A stretch of DNA of 64,000 nucleotides from Curtobacterium sp. UNCCL20 (GCF_900101675.1 NZ_FNKG01000004.1:481367-545366); one strand, 5' to 3'. Numbered from the stretch's first letter, positions 1-9,337 are shown. Program-made: numbers and translations. The notes: generated from the sequence alone by a model not told the origin.

Positions 1-530
1 TCGGCCTCGGCGGCGTCGCGAACGTCATCGCGATCGGCGCCATCGTCGGCATCGTCACCGTCCTCGTGACGTTCATGCTCGGTGCGAGCCGCGTCTGGTT
101 CTCGATGAGCCGGGACGGCCTGATGCCGAAGTGGTTCGCGAAGACCGACCCGAAGCGCCACGTCCCGACCCGGGTCACGTGGATCCTCGGCATCGCGTCG
201 GCGATCCTCGCGGGCGTGCTGCCCATCGGCGTCGTCGCCGAACTGACGAACATCGGCATCCTGCTCGCGTTCGTCGTGGTCTGCTCCGCGGTGATCGTGC
301 TCCGCTACCGCCAGCCCGACCTGGACCGCCAGTTCCGGCTGCCGTTCATGCCCGTGATCCCGATCATCGGTGTCATCGCCTCGCTCTGGCTCGTCACCTT
401 CCTGCAGTGGGAGACCTGGGTCCGCTTCGCGGTGTGGTTCGCGATCGGCCTCGGCGTGTACTTCGGCTACTCCCGGAAGCACAGCAAGCTCGCGACCGGT
501 GAGGCGACCGGCAAGCCGATCGGCCGCTGA
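1..530 (+). CDS. APC-family amino-acid permease, C-terminal part (cut by window edge)
   Basis: The reading frame is open from base 3 to a TGA at 528-530, so the start lies outside the window. The visible part (about 175 residues) has the layout of the last helices of an APC-superfamily amino-acid/polyamine transporter. A cytoplasmic loop with SRDGLMPKWFAKTDPKR and a P-T-R before the next helix is typical of this family. About four more hydrophobic segments follow, then a short charged C-tail. It should be an inner-membrane, proton-coupled amino-acid transporter resembling the YhdG/CAT branch. Substrate cannot be told from this fragment. A 52-bp gap separates it from the convergent BLUF gene. 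Confidence 0.85.
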   Translation, partial: GLGGVANVIAIGAIVGIVTVLVTFMLGASRVWFSMSRDGLMPKWFAKTDPKRHVPTRVTWILGIASAILAGVLPIGVVAELTNIGILLAFVVVCSAVIVLRYRQPDLDRQFRLPFMPVIPIIGVIASLWLVTFLQWETWVRFAVWFAIGLGVYFGYSRKHSKLATGEATGKPIGR

Positions 531-582
531 CCCGGCGAGCACACCGGACGGCCCCGGGAGCAACGCAGCGGGCGCGGACCCC

Positions 583-1032
583 CTACGCCTCTCGGCGGTG
601 CTTGCCCTTCGCGGCCGTCGGGTCCGCCATCGGGTGGTTCCGGAACCACCGCAGCAGTTCCCGCGACCGGCTCGAGTCCGCGCTCGAGTCGCCCGCGGAC
701 AGGAACTCGCTGAACCCCTCGGGCACGTCGGCGCCGTCGGAGTCGCGGTCGTACGCCATCGACCACTCCGGGAAGCGCCGCGTGTGGATCGACTCCTCGA
801 CGAGCAGGCGGACCTCCTCGTGGCGGTCGTCCGCGACGATCCGGGCGTAGGTCGCGAGCACGGCGTCGTACGGTCCTTCGAGCAGCTGCATGAAGCGTCC
901 GGCGCGGTGGACGAGCAGTCCGGTGAGCCCGTCGGCGGTGTTCCGCGCGCGGGCGTGTTCGAGGACCGCCTCGAGGGCGTCGTCGTCGAAGGGCTCCGAC
1001 GCGGAGCTCATGTAGACCAGTGACTGCAGCAT
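583..1032 (-). CDS. Short BLUF-domain blue-light sensor
   Basis: A 149-residue protein that is almost only a BLUF domain, which binds FAD and senses blue light. The photocycle residues match AppA in spacing: Tyr7, Asn31, Gln49, then Trp90 and Met92 in PEWSM. Family hallmarks RFMQLLEGP (46-54) and DDRHEEV (68-74) are present. The tail after about residue 95 is short and has no output domain, so signalling must go through a partner protein. No partner gene is adjacent. The ATG is preceded by a good ribosome site, GGAAGGAAC, about 6 bases upstream. The gene is convergent with the permease. Confidence 0.93.
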   Translation of the reverse strand: MLQSLVYMSSASEPFDDDALEAVLEHARARNTADGLTGLLVHRAGRFMQLLEGPYDAVLATYARIVADDRHEEVRLLVEESIHTRRFPEWSMAYDRDSDGADVPEGFSEFLSAGDSSADSSRSRELLRWFRNHPMADPTAAKGKHRREA

Positions 1033-1138
1033 GCCGTTCCTTCCGTGCTGACCGACATCGATCCTGCCTGCTGGCGGAAGCCTCCGACGCCCCCAGAACG
1101 GGCCGGTGCGCGTGGCGGCTCACCGGCGGAGGGCATCG

Positions 1139-1444
1139 CTACTCGCGGATCTCGCGCATGTTCTGCGCCTGCCAGCCCTCGGGGATCGACGCGCGGAACG
1201 CCTGCAGCGCTTCTTCGTAGTTCCGACCCGTCGCCTCGTGCGGCCGCGTCTCGGTGGCCCGGGCGACGGCGCGGACCGTCGTCTCGCCGGTGGCCTTGCT
1301 CGTGAGCGCGTTGACCTGCTGCAGCTCGAACCCGGTGAGGTCGAGCGCCGCGATCGCCGCTTGGCGGGCTTCCTCGATGTTGTCCCCGCTGCCCTCGGAC
1401 TCCTGGGTGGCGGTCGAGCGCAGTTCTCCTCGCAGTGTCGTCAC
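1139..1444 (-). CDS. Small hypothetical protein, 101 aa
   Basis: The frame from GTG at 1444 to the stop at 1139 gives an acidic, soluble 101-residue protein. A segment near residues 22-65 (NIEEARQAAIAAL, then a strand-like TGETTVRAVARAT) resembles a helix followed by strands, loosely like a dodecin-type fold. That resemblance is weak and I do not assign a function. A CATACT box ends about 6 bases before the GTG, which suits a leaderless start; the GGGAGG abuts the GTG too closely to be a normal ribosome site. It is divergent from the helicase gene that follows. Confidence 0.6.
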   Translation of the reverse strand: MTTLRGELRSTATQESEGSGDNIEEARQAAIAALDLTGFELQQVNALTSKATGETTVRAVARATETRPHEATGRNYEEALQAFRASIPEGWQAQNMREIRE

Positions 1445-1510
1445 CCTCCCAGTATGGCTGCGTGGCGGGTGGAGTCCGCCGCTGTCGGCCGGTGCTGGCA
1501 CGATGGACCC

Positions 1511-4500
1511 GTGCCCGCCGCCCCGATGATCGACGCCGTCGACGTCATCCGTTTCGTGGGGCCGCAGGCCTTCGGCCGTGCGCGCGACATCGTGCGCGCC
1601 GGCCTGGTCGAGTACGCCACGTGGGACGACGACGCGGGCATCGTCACCGCGACCGTCTCCGGCTCCGCCGACGACCCGTACGACGTCCGCATCGAGACCA
1701 CAGCGGCTCGCGGCGAGTTCGTCCGCCCGGTCCGCAGCACGTGCAGCTGTCCCCTCGGCGGCGACTGCAAGCACGTCGCCGCCGCGCTCCTCACCATCAA
1801 CGCCCGCGCCCTGGCCGCCGCGGCCGGCCCACGTCCGGAAGCGCCGGCTCCGCCCGTTTCGGACTGGAGGCACGACCTCGCCCGACTCGCCGGCGACGAC
1901 GAGCAGGTGGCCGGGCCGCAGGGCACGCCGATGGGTCTGCAGTTCGAGTTGCGTGACGCGGTCTCCGCCCGGCTCGCGTCCCGCGCGCGTGCGGCGGGCC
2001 GTGCGCTGCCGACGGCCTCGCGGTCGGTGCGGCTCGGCGTCCGCCCGGTGACGAAGAGCGGCGCGGGCAACTGGGTCCGCGGGCAGCTGACGTGGGGCAC
2101 GCTCCCGTACTCGATGAACCGGCTCGGGCTGTCCCCCGAGCAGCACGGCTGGTTCGTGCAGTTCGCGGCGCTGCACCGGGCCGGCCAGCTCGCGGGGCTC
2201 CCGGGCGAGGCCGACTGGATCCACCTCGACGACTTCGGCAGTCCCCTGCTCTGGCCGTTGCTCACCCAGGCCCCCTCGCTCGGGATCGCGTTCGTCACCG
2301 GCAAGCGCGAGGGCGGTGCCGTCCTCGGGGCCGAGGCACGGGTGCTCCTCGATGCCGCTCGGCACGAGGACGGGCTCGTCCTCGGCGCGAGCGCGGTGCT
2401 CGACGGCCGACCGGTCGCCGAGGGAGCCGCACGGATGATCGGCGACCACGGCGTCTACGGGTTCCGCGAGAGCCCCGAGTTCCACGTCGTGTTCGCCCCC
2501 ACTCCCGGTCCGGTGCCCGAGGACCAGCGCCGCATGCTCGTCGACGGCGAACGGATCACGGTGCCCGCGGCCGAGGTCGACGAGTTCCTGGCGGACTGGT
2601 CGCCGAGGCTCCGCGGGGCGCTCGGTCTGGTCAGCTCGGACGGCTCGATCGAGCTGCCGGAGCGCACCCCGCCGGAGCTCGTGCTCACCGCGACGTTCGA
2701 GCCGGCGCGGGCTCCGCGGACGGACGACCGCGTGCACCTGCAGTGGCGCTGGCACGTCGACGGCCGGAAGGACCCGGTCGCACTGCACGGACCGCTCCCC
2801 GACCTGTCGGGACTGCGCGCCGCCGACGACCCGGCCGCGCCGGAACCGGCCGCCGACGACCCGGCCACGCCGGAACGCGCCACGGACGACCCGGCCACCC
2901 TGGAACCGGCGGCCGACGACGCGAGCAGCCACGTTCCTCCAGGCCCCGGGGGTGGACTCGCGTGGTTCGAGGACGGCACCGTCGACGGCGCCGACGTCGC
3001 GGTCTTCGCGAACGAGCTGCTGCCGCAGCTGCCCGGTCACGGTGTCCGCACGGTCGTCCAGGGCGAGCGCGTCGACTACGAACGGTTGACCGGACGACCG
3101 CACATCACCGTGACGACGATGCCGTCCGAGAAGCACGACTGGTTCGACCTCGGCATCTTCGTCACGGTGAACGGCAAGCAGGTGCCGTTCACGCCGCTGC
3201 TCCGCGCGTTGGCGAAGCGGGACCGGCGGATGAAGCTCATCGACAACTCGTACCTGTCCCTCGGCGATCCGGCCTTCGACCGGTTGAAGGGGCTCATCGA
3301 GGAGGCCCGCGAGCTCGACGAGTGGGAACCCGACCAGCCGATGACGGTCACGCCGTTGCAGGCCGGGCTGTGGTCCGAGTTCGACCAGCTCGCCGACGAG
3401 ACCGAGCACGACGAGCGGTGGCAGGCGATCGCGTCCGGGTTGCTCGGGGCGACTCCGCCGGGTGACGTCCCCGTGCCGGCGACCGTGCACGCGGAGCTCC
3501 GGCCGTACCAGCACGCCGGGTACGCGTGGCTGTCGTTCCTGCGCACGCACGGGATCGGCGGTGTGCTCGCCGACGACATGGGCCTCGGCAAGACCCTGCA
3601 GGTGCTCGCGATGATCGCGGCAGCGAAGGAGTCGTCGCCGGAGGGTGCGCCGTTCCTCGTCGTCGCGCCGACCTCGGTCGTGGGCAACTGGGCGTCCGAA
3701 GCCGCACGGTTCACGCCGTCGCTCCGGGTGACGACGCTGACCTCGACGTCCCTGAAGGACCCCGGGCTCGTGGCCCGGGCAGCCGCCTCGTCCGACGTGC
3801 TCGTGACCTCGTACGCGCTGCTCCGGCTCGATGCCCGGGCGTACACCGACCTGGGGTGGTCGGCGCTCGTGCTCGACGAGGCGCAGTTCGTGAAGAACCC
3901 GCAGTCGCAGACCCACCGCGCCGCCGTGGACCTGCGCGCGCCGGTGAAGTTCGCGATCACGGGGACGCCGCTCGAGAACGGGTTGACGGACCTCTGGGCG
4001 CTGTTCCACATCGTCGCGCCAGGGCTGCTGTCGTCCTGGTCGCGGTTCGGCGACGACTACGTGAAGCCGCTCGCCTCGCCCGACCTCCGGGGTCCGGCGC
4101 GCCAGGAGCTCACCGCGCGGCTCCGGCGTCGGATCCGTCCGCTGATGCTGCGGCGGACGAAGGAGAGTGTCGCCGCCGACCTGCCGCCGAAGCAGGAGCA
4201 GGTCGTCCGGGTGACGCTCGACCCGGCGCACCGTGCCCTCTACGAACGAACGCTCAACCGGGAGCGCCTGAAGGTCCTCGACCTCATCGACGACCTCGCC
4301 CGGAACCGGATGATCGTGTTCCGGTCGCTGACACTGCTGCGGATGCTCGCGCTGTCGCCGGCACTGGTGGCGACGGACGCTGCGCCCGATTCGGACTCGG
4401 GGTCGGGTTCGGGCTCGGGCTCGGGCTCGGCGGGTACCGCGCCGGTGCCGTCCGCGAAGCTCGAGCTGCTGCTCGACGAACTCGAACAGCTCGCCGCCGA

Positions 4501-4954
4501 GGGCCGCCGCGCCCTGGTGTTCAGCCAGTTCACGTCGTTCCTCCGGATGGTCGCCACCGCCCTCGACGACCGGGGCATCGGGTACGAGTACCTCGACGGC
4601 TCCACGCGTCGCCGCCCGCAGGTCATCGAGCGCTTCCGGAACGGCACCGCTCCGGCGTTCCTCATCTCGTTGAAGGCCGGCGGGTTCGGCCTCACCCTGA
4701 CCGAGGCGGACACCGTGTTCGTGCTCGACCCGTGGTGGAACCCCGCGGCCGAGAACCAGGCCGTCGACCGGACGCACCGCATCGGGCAGACCCGGTCCGT
4801 GAACGTGCAGCGGTTCATCGCGGAGGACACCATCGAGGAGAAGGTCCTCGCGCTCGCGGCGAAGAAGGCCGAGCTGTTCGCCACGATGATCGACGACGAC
4901 GCCCTGTTCGCCGACGACCTGACGTCCGAGGACATCCGCTCGCTCCTTACGTAG
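1511..4954 (+). CDS. SWIM zinc-finger / SNF2-family DEAD-like helicase
   Basis: About 1147 residues. An N-terminal SWIM zinc finger (CSCPLGGDCKH, about residue 77) is followed by a long bacterial SNF2 N-terminal region and a complete two-lobed SNF2 ATPase. Motif I is DDMGLGKT, motif II is LDEAQ, motif III is ITGTPLENG. In lobe 2, LVFSQFTSFLRM, LKAGGFGLTLTEAD and DRTHRIGQT are intact. It is expected to be a DNA-dependent ATPase that remodels protein-DNA or RNA polymerase complexes (HepA/RapA-like). Two low-complexity linkers are visible: a DDPAxPEPA-type repeat around 2820-2925 and an SG run around 4390-4430. The start is GTG 1511 or ATG 1526; neither has a clear ribosome site. Confidence 0.92.
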   Translation: MPAAPMIDAVDVIRFVGPQAFGRARDIVRAGLVEYATWDDDAGIVTATVSGSADDPYDVRIETTAARGEFVRPVRSTCSCPLGGDCKHVAAALLTINARALAAAAGPRPEAPAPPVSDWRHDLARLAGDDEQVAGPQGTPMGLQFELRDAVSARLASRARAAGRALPTASRSVRLGVRPVTKSGAGNWVRGQLTWGTLPYSMNRLGLSPEQHGWFVQFAALHRAGQLAGLPGEADWIHLDDFGSPLLWPLLTQAPSLGIAFVTGKREGGAVLGAEARVLLDAARHEDGLVLGASAVLDGRPVAEGAARMIGDHGVYGFRESPEFHVVFAPTPGPVPEDQRRMLVDGERITVPAAEVDEFLADWSPRLRGALGLVSSDGSIELPERTPPELVLTATFEPARAPRTDDRVHLQWRWHVDGRKDPVALHGPLPDLSGLRAADDPAAPEPAADDPATPERATDDPATLEPAADDASSHVPPGPGGGLAWFEDGTVDGADVAVFANELLPQLPGHGVRTVVQGERVDYERLTGRPHITVTTMPSEKHDWFDLGIFVTVNGKQVPFTPLLRALAKRDRRMKLIDNSYLSLGDPAFDRLKGLIEEARELDEWEPDQPMTVTPLQAGLWSEFDQLADETEHDERWQAIASGLLGATPPGDVPVPATVHAELRPYQHAGYAWLSFLRTHGIGGVLADDMGLGKTLQVLAMIAAAKESSPEGAPFLVVAPTSVVGNWASEAARFTPSLRVTTLTSTSLKDPGLVARAAASSDVLVTSYALLRLDARAYTDLGWSALVLDEAQFVKNPQSQTHRAAVDLRAPVKFAITGTPLENGLTDLWALFHIVAPGLLSSWSRFGDDYVKPLASPDLRGPARQELTARLRRRIRPLMLRRTKESVAADLPPKQEQVVRVTLDPAHRALYERTLNRERLKVLDLIDDLARNRMIVFRSLTLLRMLALSPALVATDAAPDSDSGSGSGSGSGSAGTAPVPSAKLELLLDELEQLAAEGRRALVFSQFTSFLRMVATALDDRGIGYEYLDGSTRRRPQVIERFRNGTAPAFLISLKAGGFGLTLTEADTVFVLDPWWNPAAENQAVDRTHRIGQTRSVNVQRFIAEDTIEEKVLALAAKKAELFATMIDDDALFADDLTSEDIRSLLT

Positions 4955-5006
4955 GGGCGTGCTGCTGGCCTCGTGCGGCGCGGCTGGCCCCGTGCGGTGC
5001 GCCCCG

Positions 5007-5062
5007 ACAACCAAAGTCACGCCGAACCACGGGATTGCGCGGTTCGGCGTGACTTCGGTTGT
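5007..5062. terminator. Large palindrome at convergent gene ends, copy A
   Basis: Arms of 22 bp (5007-5028 and 5041-5062) pair with a single mismatch around a 12-base loop. It lies between the convergent SNF2 and aldo/keto reductase genes, so a bidirectional terminator role is likely, although no T-tract follows. The outer arm ACAACCAAAGTC and the loop motif CGGGAT recur in the element at 17587-17650. Confidence 0.6.
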
Positions 5063-5127
5063 GCGGCGGTCAGCGCGCGAGCGCCCAGCACGCGGCGGAC
5101 AGCGCGCGGCGGTCAGCGCGCGGCGGG

Positions 5128-5907
5128 TCAGTGCCCGAGCGCGTCGATCCGAGTGACCTCGTCCGGGGTCAGCTCGAGGCGCGCGCCGGCGGCGTTCGAC
5201 CGGATGCGCTCCGGGTTCGACGACTTCGGGATGACCACGAACTCGTGCGCCACGTGCCACGCGACGATGACCTGGGCAGCGTCGGCGTCGTGAGCCGAAG
5301 CGATCTCGACCAGGGTCGGGTCCTCGAGGTTGCTCGCCTTGAACGGGCTGTAGCCCTCGAGGACGACCCCGCGCTCGGACAGCCCCGAGGCGATCGCCGC
5401 GTCGAACTCGACCGGGCTCCACTTGATCTGGTTCACGGCCGGGGTGGCGCCGGTCGCGGAGACGAGCTCGTCGATCTGGGCAAGCGAGTAGTTGCTGACG
5501 CCGACGGCACGGGTCAGCCCGTCCGCCTGCGCCTGCACGACCTGCTCCCAGACGTCGGGGCGGGCCTCGCCGTTCGGCGGCCAGTGCACGAGCCAGAGGT
5601 CGAGGTGGTCGAGCCCGAGCTGGTCGAGGCTCTCCTCGATGGTCTCCCGAACGCGGTCGGCGTTGTCCGGCGGGAGCTTCGTCGTGACGAAGACGTCGTC
5701 GCGGGCGAGCCCGGAGTCGGCGATCGCCTTCCCCACCCCTCGCTGGTTGCGGTAGCCGGTGGCGGTGTCGATGTGGCGGTAGCCGGCTTCGAGTGCCGAG
5801 CCCACCGCTGCGGGTGCGTCGGAGTCCGGGATCTGCCAGGTGCCGAAGCCCAGGAGCGGCATCGATCCACCGGTGACGGACACGGACGGATTGGCGTAAT
5901 CGGTCAT
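5128..5907 (-). CDS. Aldo/keto reductase
   Basis: A 259-residue single-domain NAD(P)H-dependent oxidoreductase of the AKR superfamily ((beta/alpha)8 barrel). The catalytic tetrad is present: Asp47, Tyr52, Lys77 and His108 (in LVHWP). The N-terminal GFGTWQ and the IPKSSNPERI cofactor loop near the C-terminus are typical of 2,5-diketo-gluconate reductase-like enzymes. Length is slightly short but complete. ATG 5907 has CGGAGC just upstream. It is cytosolic; the physiological substrate cannot be predicted. The gene is convergent with the SNF2 helicase. Confidence 0.92.
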   Translation of the reverse strand: MTDYANPSVSVTGGSMPLLGFGTWQIPDSDAPAAVGSALEAGYRHIDTATGYRNQRGVGKAIADSGLARDDVFVTTKLPPDNADRVRETIEESLDQLGLDHLDLWLVHWPPNGEARPDVWEQVVQAQADGLTRAVGVSNYSLAQIDELVSATGATPAVNQIKWSPVEFDAAIASGLSERGVVLEGYSPFKASNLEDPTLVEIASAHDADAAQVIVAWHVAHEFVVIPKSSNPERIRSNAAGARLELTPDEVTRIDALGH

Positions 5908-6061
5908 GCTCCGTGTCTACGCCCTCGGCCGTGCCGGGCTCAGAGCGAGGCAGGCCCTCCCCCGCCTCCCCGACCCACCGCCGTGGTCGTCGGCGATGTC
6001 CGTGGTGTCCGCCAGGATCGGGAGTCCGACCAGCACGCACCACCAGGAGCACCACCAGAGC

Positions 6062-6895
6062 ATGACGTCCAGCCGACGCCGCACCCGCACCACCCTCACG
6101 TCCGTCATCGTCGCCCTCGCCCTCGCGGTCGGCGGCTACGCCCTCCACACCACCGGGGTCATCGGGAGCGACGCCGACGCTGCACCGGCGGCTCCCGGCA
6201 CCACGTCAGCCCTGACGGACGAGCCCACCATCACGACGGAACCCACCGCACCGGAGTCGAGTGGCGCCTCCAGTCCGACCGCGACCGGTGCCGACACCGC
6301 GACCGGCACCGGCACCGGCACCGGCACCGGCACCGACGGAGGTGCCGCGCAGGCGGCTCGTGCGCAGCTCGCTGCGCTGCCGGTGAAGGGCAAGGCGCCG
6401 GCCACCGGGTACGACCGCACCGGGGACTTCGGCACCGCCTGGCTCGACGTCGACCGGAACGGGTGCGACACCCGCAACGACGTGCTCGCACGCGACCTCT
6501 CCACCATCACCCGGCAGGGCCCGTGCACGGTCCTGACGGGCACGCTCGTGTCGCCGTACACGGGGGCGACGATCGACTTCGTCCGTGGGAACACGACCTC
6601 GACGCTCGTGCAGATCGACCACGTCGTCGCGCTCGAGAACGCCTGGAGGACCGGGGCGCAGCAGCTGTCCCTGGCCGACCGCGAGGCGCTGGCGAACGAC
6701 CCCGAGAACCTCTTCGCCGTGGACGGGCACTCGAACGCGCAGAAGCGCTCCGGGGACGCCGCGACCTGGCTGCCCGCGAACACGGCGTTCCGCTGTACCT
6801 ACATCGAGCACCAGGTGGCGGTGAAGTCGAGGTACCGGCTGTGGGTCGCACCGGCCGAGCGCGACGCGATGCTCCGGATCCTGAACGGCTGCTGA
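6062..6895 (+). CDS. Secreted or membrane-anchored HNH nuclease (GmrSD-C/DUF1524-like)
   Basis: 277 residues. A basic N-terminus and one hydrophobic segment (about 12-30) form a signal or anchor, followed by a Thr/Ser/Ala/Gly-rich low-complexity stalk. The stalk is encoded partly by a run of ACCGGC hexamers at about 6296-6333. The globular half carries the HNH core seen in extracellular DUF1524-type nucleases: IDHVVALENAWRTGA, then NDPENLFAVDGHSNAQKR with the second Asn and the Lys. It probably degrades DNA outside the membrane. ATG 6062 is chosen because it gives a proper signal; an upstream in-frame ATG at 5999 would add a His-rich stretch. Confidence 0.85.
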   Translation: MTSSRRRTRTTLTSVIVALALAVGGYALHTTGVIGSDADAAPAAPGTTSALTDEPTITTEPTAPESSGASSPTATGADTATGTGTGTGTGTDGGAAQAARAQLAALPVKGKAPATGYDRTGDFGTAWLDVDRNGCDTRNDVLARDLSTITRQGPCTVLTGTLVSPYTGATIDFVRGNTTSTLVQIDHVVALENAWRTGAQQLSLADREALANDPENLFAVDGHSNAQKRSGDAATWLPANTAFRCTYIEHQVAVKSRYRLWVAPAERDAMLRILNGC

Positions 6896-7018
6896 CCCGT
6901 CGCCCTGGACAACAGGTGTAGCGTAAGTGTGGTCGATGCGAATGCATCGGTCGGACTCGCCGCCCCATTCGCGGGACCCCGAGCCCTTCACCGTCGAAGA
7001 CCTCAGGAGGCCTCCCCC

Positions 7019-7822
7019 ATGCCCGGAACCAGCACAGTCAGCGCTCGCTTCACCGACCGCGTCGTCCTCATCACCGGCGGCGGCTCCGGCCTCGGCCGCG
7101 CGACCGCCGTCCGCCTCGCGACCGAGGGTGCCGCGCTGTCCCTCGTCGACGTGTCCGCCGACGGCCTCGAGGCATCGAAGGCCGCCGTCCTCGACGCTGC
7201 CCCCGACGCGCAGGTGCTCACCACCGTCGCCGACGTGTCCGACGAGGCCCAGGTCGAGGCGTACGTCGCTGCGACCGTCGACCGATTCGGCCGGATCGAC
7301 GGCTTCTTCAACAACGCCGGCATCGAGGGCAAGCAGAACCCCACCGAGTCGTTCACCGCGGCCGAGTTCGACAAGGTCGTCGCGATCAACCTGCGCGGCG
7401 TGTTCCTCGGGCTCGAGAAGGTCCTCGGGATCATGCGCGAGCAGGGCTCCGGAATGGTCGTCAACACTGCGAGCGTCGGCGGCATCCGCGGCATCGGCAA
7501 CCAGTCCGGCTACGCAGCGGCGAAGCACGGTGTCGTCGGACTCACCCGCAACTCGGCCGTCGAGTACGGCCGGTACGGCATCCGCATCAACGCCATCGCG
7601 CCGGGTGCGATCTGGACGCCGATGGTCGAGAACTCGATGAAGCAGCTCGACCCCGAGAACCCCCGCAAGGCCGCCGAGGAGTTCATCCAGGTGAACCCCA
7701 CGAAGCGCTACGGCGAGGCCCCCGAGATCGCTGCCGTCGTCGCGTTCCTGCTGTCCGACGACGCGTCGTACGTCAACGCGACCGTCGTGCCGATCGACGG
7801 CGGGCAGTCGGCCGCGTACTGA
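7019..7822 (+). CDS. SDR-family NAD(P)-dependent oxidoreductase
   Basis: 267 residues, a classical short-chain dehydrogenase. The Rossmann motif is TGGGSGLG, followed by NNAG, the catalytic Ser in NTASVGG and YAAAK. The loop APGAIWTPM follows the active site, and the C-terminus PIDGGQSAAY is typical. The start at ATG 7019 is supported by AGGAGG about 10 bases upstream. Cytosolic; an alcohol or ketone substrate is likely, but the specificity is not visible. It stands alone, 91 bp before the GOLPH3-like gene. Confidence 0.93.
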   Translation: MPGTSTVSARFTDRVVLITGGGSGLGRATAVRLATEGAALSLVDVSADGLEASKAAVLDAAPDAQVLTTVADVSDEAQVEAYVAATVDRFGRIDGFFNNAGIEGKQNPTESFTAAEFDKVVAINLRGVFLGLEKVLGIMREQGSGMVVNTASVGGIRGIGNQSGYAAAKHGVVGLTRNSAVEYGRYGIRINAIAPGAIWTPMVENSMKQLDPENPRKAAEEFIQVNPTKRYGEAPEIAAVVAFLLSDDASYVNATVVPIDGGQSAAY

Positions 7823-7914
7823 GTCCGCCACCCGGCGTGCGTGCGACCTCGACGCGCGCTGGGCATCGCCCTGGAGGCGCGGCGCACCTCCGCCACGCGT
7901 GGCAGTCTGCGGAC

Positions 7915-8589
7915 ATGGCTGAGTTGCTGACCATCCCGCAGGCTTTCGCGTTGCTCCAGATCGCACCCGACGGTCGTCGCAGCACCGACGGCCAGCGCCT
8001 CGACCTCGGGCTCGCCGGGGCCGCGCTGGCGGACCTCGCGCTCCGCGGAGCGATCACGCTCGAGGGCGGCCGTGTCGGGATCGCGACCGGCACGCCCACA
8101 GGCGACGCCGCCCTCGACGGCGTGCTCGAGCAGGTGCGCTCGGTGTTCTCGGTCTCCGGCACGCCGCGGAAGGCGAAGTGGTGGGTGCAGCGACTCGGGA
8201 AGCGCCCGCTCCGCGACGCGGTGCTGGCCGGGCTCGTGCAACGCGACATCATCACCGAGGAACAGCGCACCACCCTCGTGCTGTTCACCACGACCCGCCA
8301 CCCGGAACGCGACGGCGGTCCCGAGTCGCTCGTCCGAGCCGGCATCGCCGACGTGCTCGCGCAGCGTATCCAACCCAGTCCGTACCTGGCGGCGCTGGTC
8401 GGCCTGCTGGATGCGACGAACACGCTGCGGGACCAGTTCGGCCGGGTCGACAAGTCCGTCGTCCGGTCGATCAGCGAGGGCGAGTGGGCGTCCCCTGCGG
8501 TCCGTGCCGTCCTGACCGACATCCAGTCCGCGGCGGTGATGGCCGGGGCCATGGTGGCGACGACCGCTGCAGCGACATCGACGAGCTGA
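7915..8589 (+). CDS. GOLPH3/VPS74 (GPP34) family protein
   Basis: 224 residues matching the bacterial branch of the Golgi phosphoprotein 3 family. It begins LLTIPQAFALLQI, followed by LAGAALADLALRGAITLEGGRV, a basic KAKWWVQRL stretch and a late helical region, in the family order. In eukaryotes these proteins bind phosphatidylinositol-4-phosphate and sort glycosyltransferases. In actinobacteria the role is unknown; membrane-lipid binding is plausible. ATG 7915 is probably leaderless, with GGCAGTCT a few bases upstream. Its upstream region carries a copy of the CTGGAGGCGCGG element at 7869-7882. The 248 bases downstream (8590-8837) hold nothing I can name. Confidence 0.85.
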   Translation: MAELLTIPQAFALLQIAPDGRRSTDGQRLDLGLAGAALADLALRGAITLEGGRVGIATGTPTGDAALDGVLEQVRSVFSVSGTPRKAKWWVQRLGKRPLRDAVLAGLVQRDIITEEQRTTLVLFTTTRHPERDGGPESLVRAGIADVLAQRIQPSPYLAALVGLLDATNTLRDQFGRVDKSVVRSISEGEWASPAVRAVLTDIQSAAVMAGAMVATTAAATSTS

Positions 8590-8837
8590 TCGGTCCGGCC
8601 GGCCACGGATCGGCGATCGCACGCCGCCTGCCGGGGCAGGTTCGTTCCGTTTCCTGGCGGATCCGGACCGCCAACTCCGGGGAATCCGGTCGAGATCGGA
8701 CAACTCGCAAAATGCACGTTCGGCGATCCCTGCGGGGCCGCCCGGTGGACGCCGCGGACAACGCACCCATCTGAGTGGTCGGACGGGCCACGGTCGGTCG
8801 ATCAGGTTGGGCCAGTCGCCCTTCGCCGCCGACCGGT

Positions 8838-9212
8838 TCAGAGCACGTGGTGCCCGATGAGCCGGCCGAGGTAGGTGATGTCGAAGCGGCCCTTGAATTC
8901 GAACCGGACCTTGCCGAGACCGCTGAACCACAGCTCGAGCTCGGCATCGAGGTCGAACGTCCCGGCGGTCTCGACGGAGAACGCCTGCACTTTGCTGTAC
9001 GGCAGAGAGCTGAAGTCACGCTTCTTGCCGGTGATGCCCTGCACGTTCACCGCGATGATGCGCTTGTCGGTGAAGACGACGAAGTCGCGGATGGTCTTCG
9101 CCGCGACGAGGACCGCCTCGCCTTCGAGCAGGAGCCCTGAGATCTGCGGCACGATTTCGGCCGGGTCGCACTGGGCGAGCTTGAACAGGGAACCGTTGTT
9201 GAAGTCGATCAC
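8838..9212 (-). CDS. Bacterial PH-domain protein
   Basis: 124 residues forming a single bacterial pleckstrin-homology-like domain (bPH_1 type). The pattern is LLLEGEAVLVAAKTIRDFVVFTDKRIIAVN, then KRDFSSLPYSKVQAFSVETAG, then a last helix with F-G-R-I-type residues. Such proteins form oligomeric cytosolic rings of uncertain function. The start is GTG 9212. A TACGAT box lies about 10 bases upstream, so the transcript is probably leaderless. It is divergent from the membrane protein at 9338. Confidence 0.82.
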   Translation of the reverse strand: MIDFNNGSLFKLAQCDPAEIVPQISGLLLEGEAVLVAAKTIRDFVVFTDKRIIAVNVQGITGKKRDFSSLPYSKVQAFSVETAGTFDLDAELELWFSGLGKVRFEFKGRFDITYLGRLIGHHVL

Positions 9213-9337
9213 GGCGCGATCGTAGCGACGGGGAGGAGCAGGGCAGCGGATTCGCGTGCACCCAGTTCTGGGGTTCGCTCATGTCCGCGGGTCGGGGCAA
9301 GCTGGTGCGGTCGTACGGAGACGAACGGGAGACGACG

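Noticed and set aside
1139..6148. A single 1669-codon minus-strand open frame
   Set aside because: It is the antisense shadow of the SNF2 gene and others. Only its last 101 codons read like a protein, and these were kept as a separate gene.
8590..8837. Possible small gene or RNA in the gap after the GOLPH3-like gene
   Set aside because: No ORF with a credible start, no hairpin and no promoter pattern could be supported.
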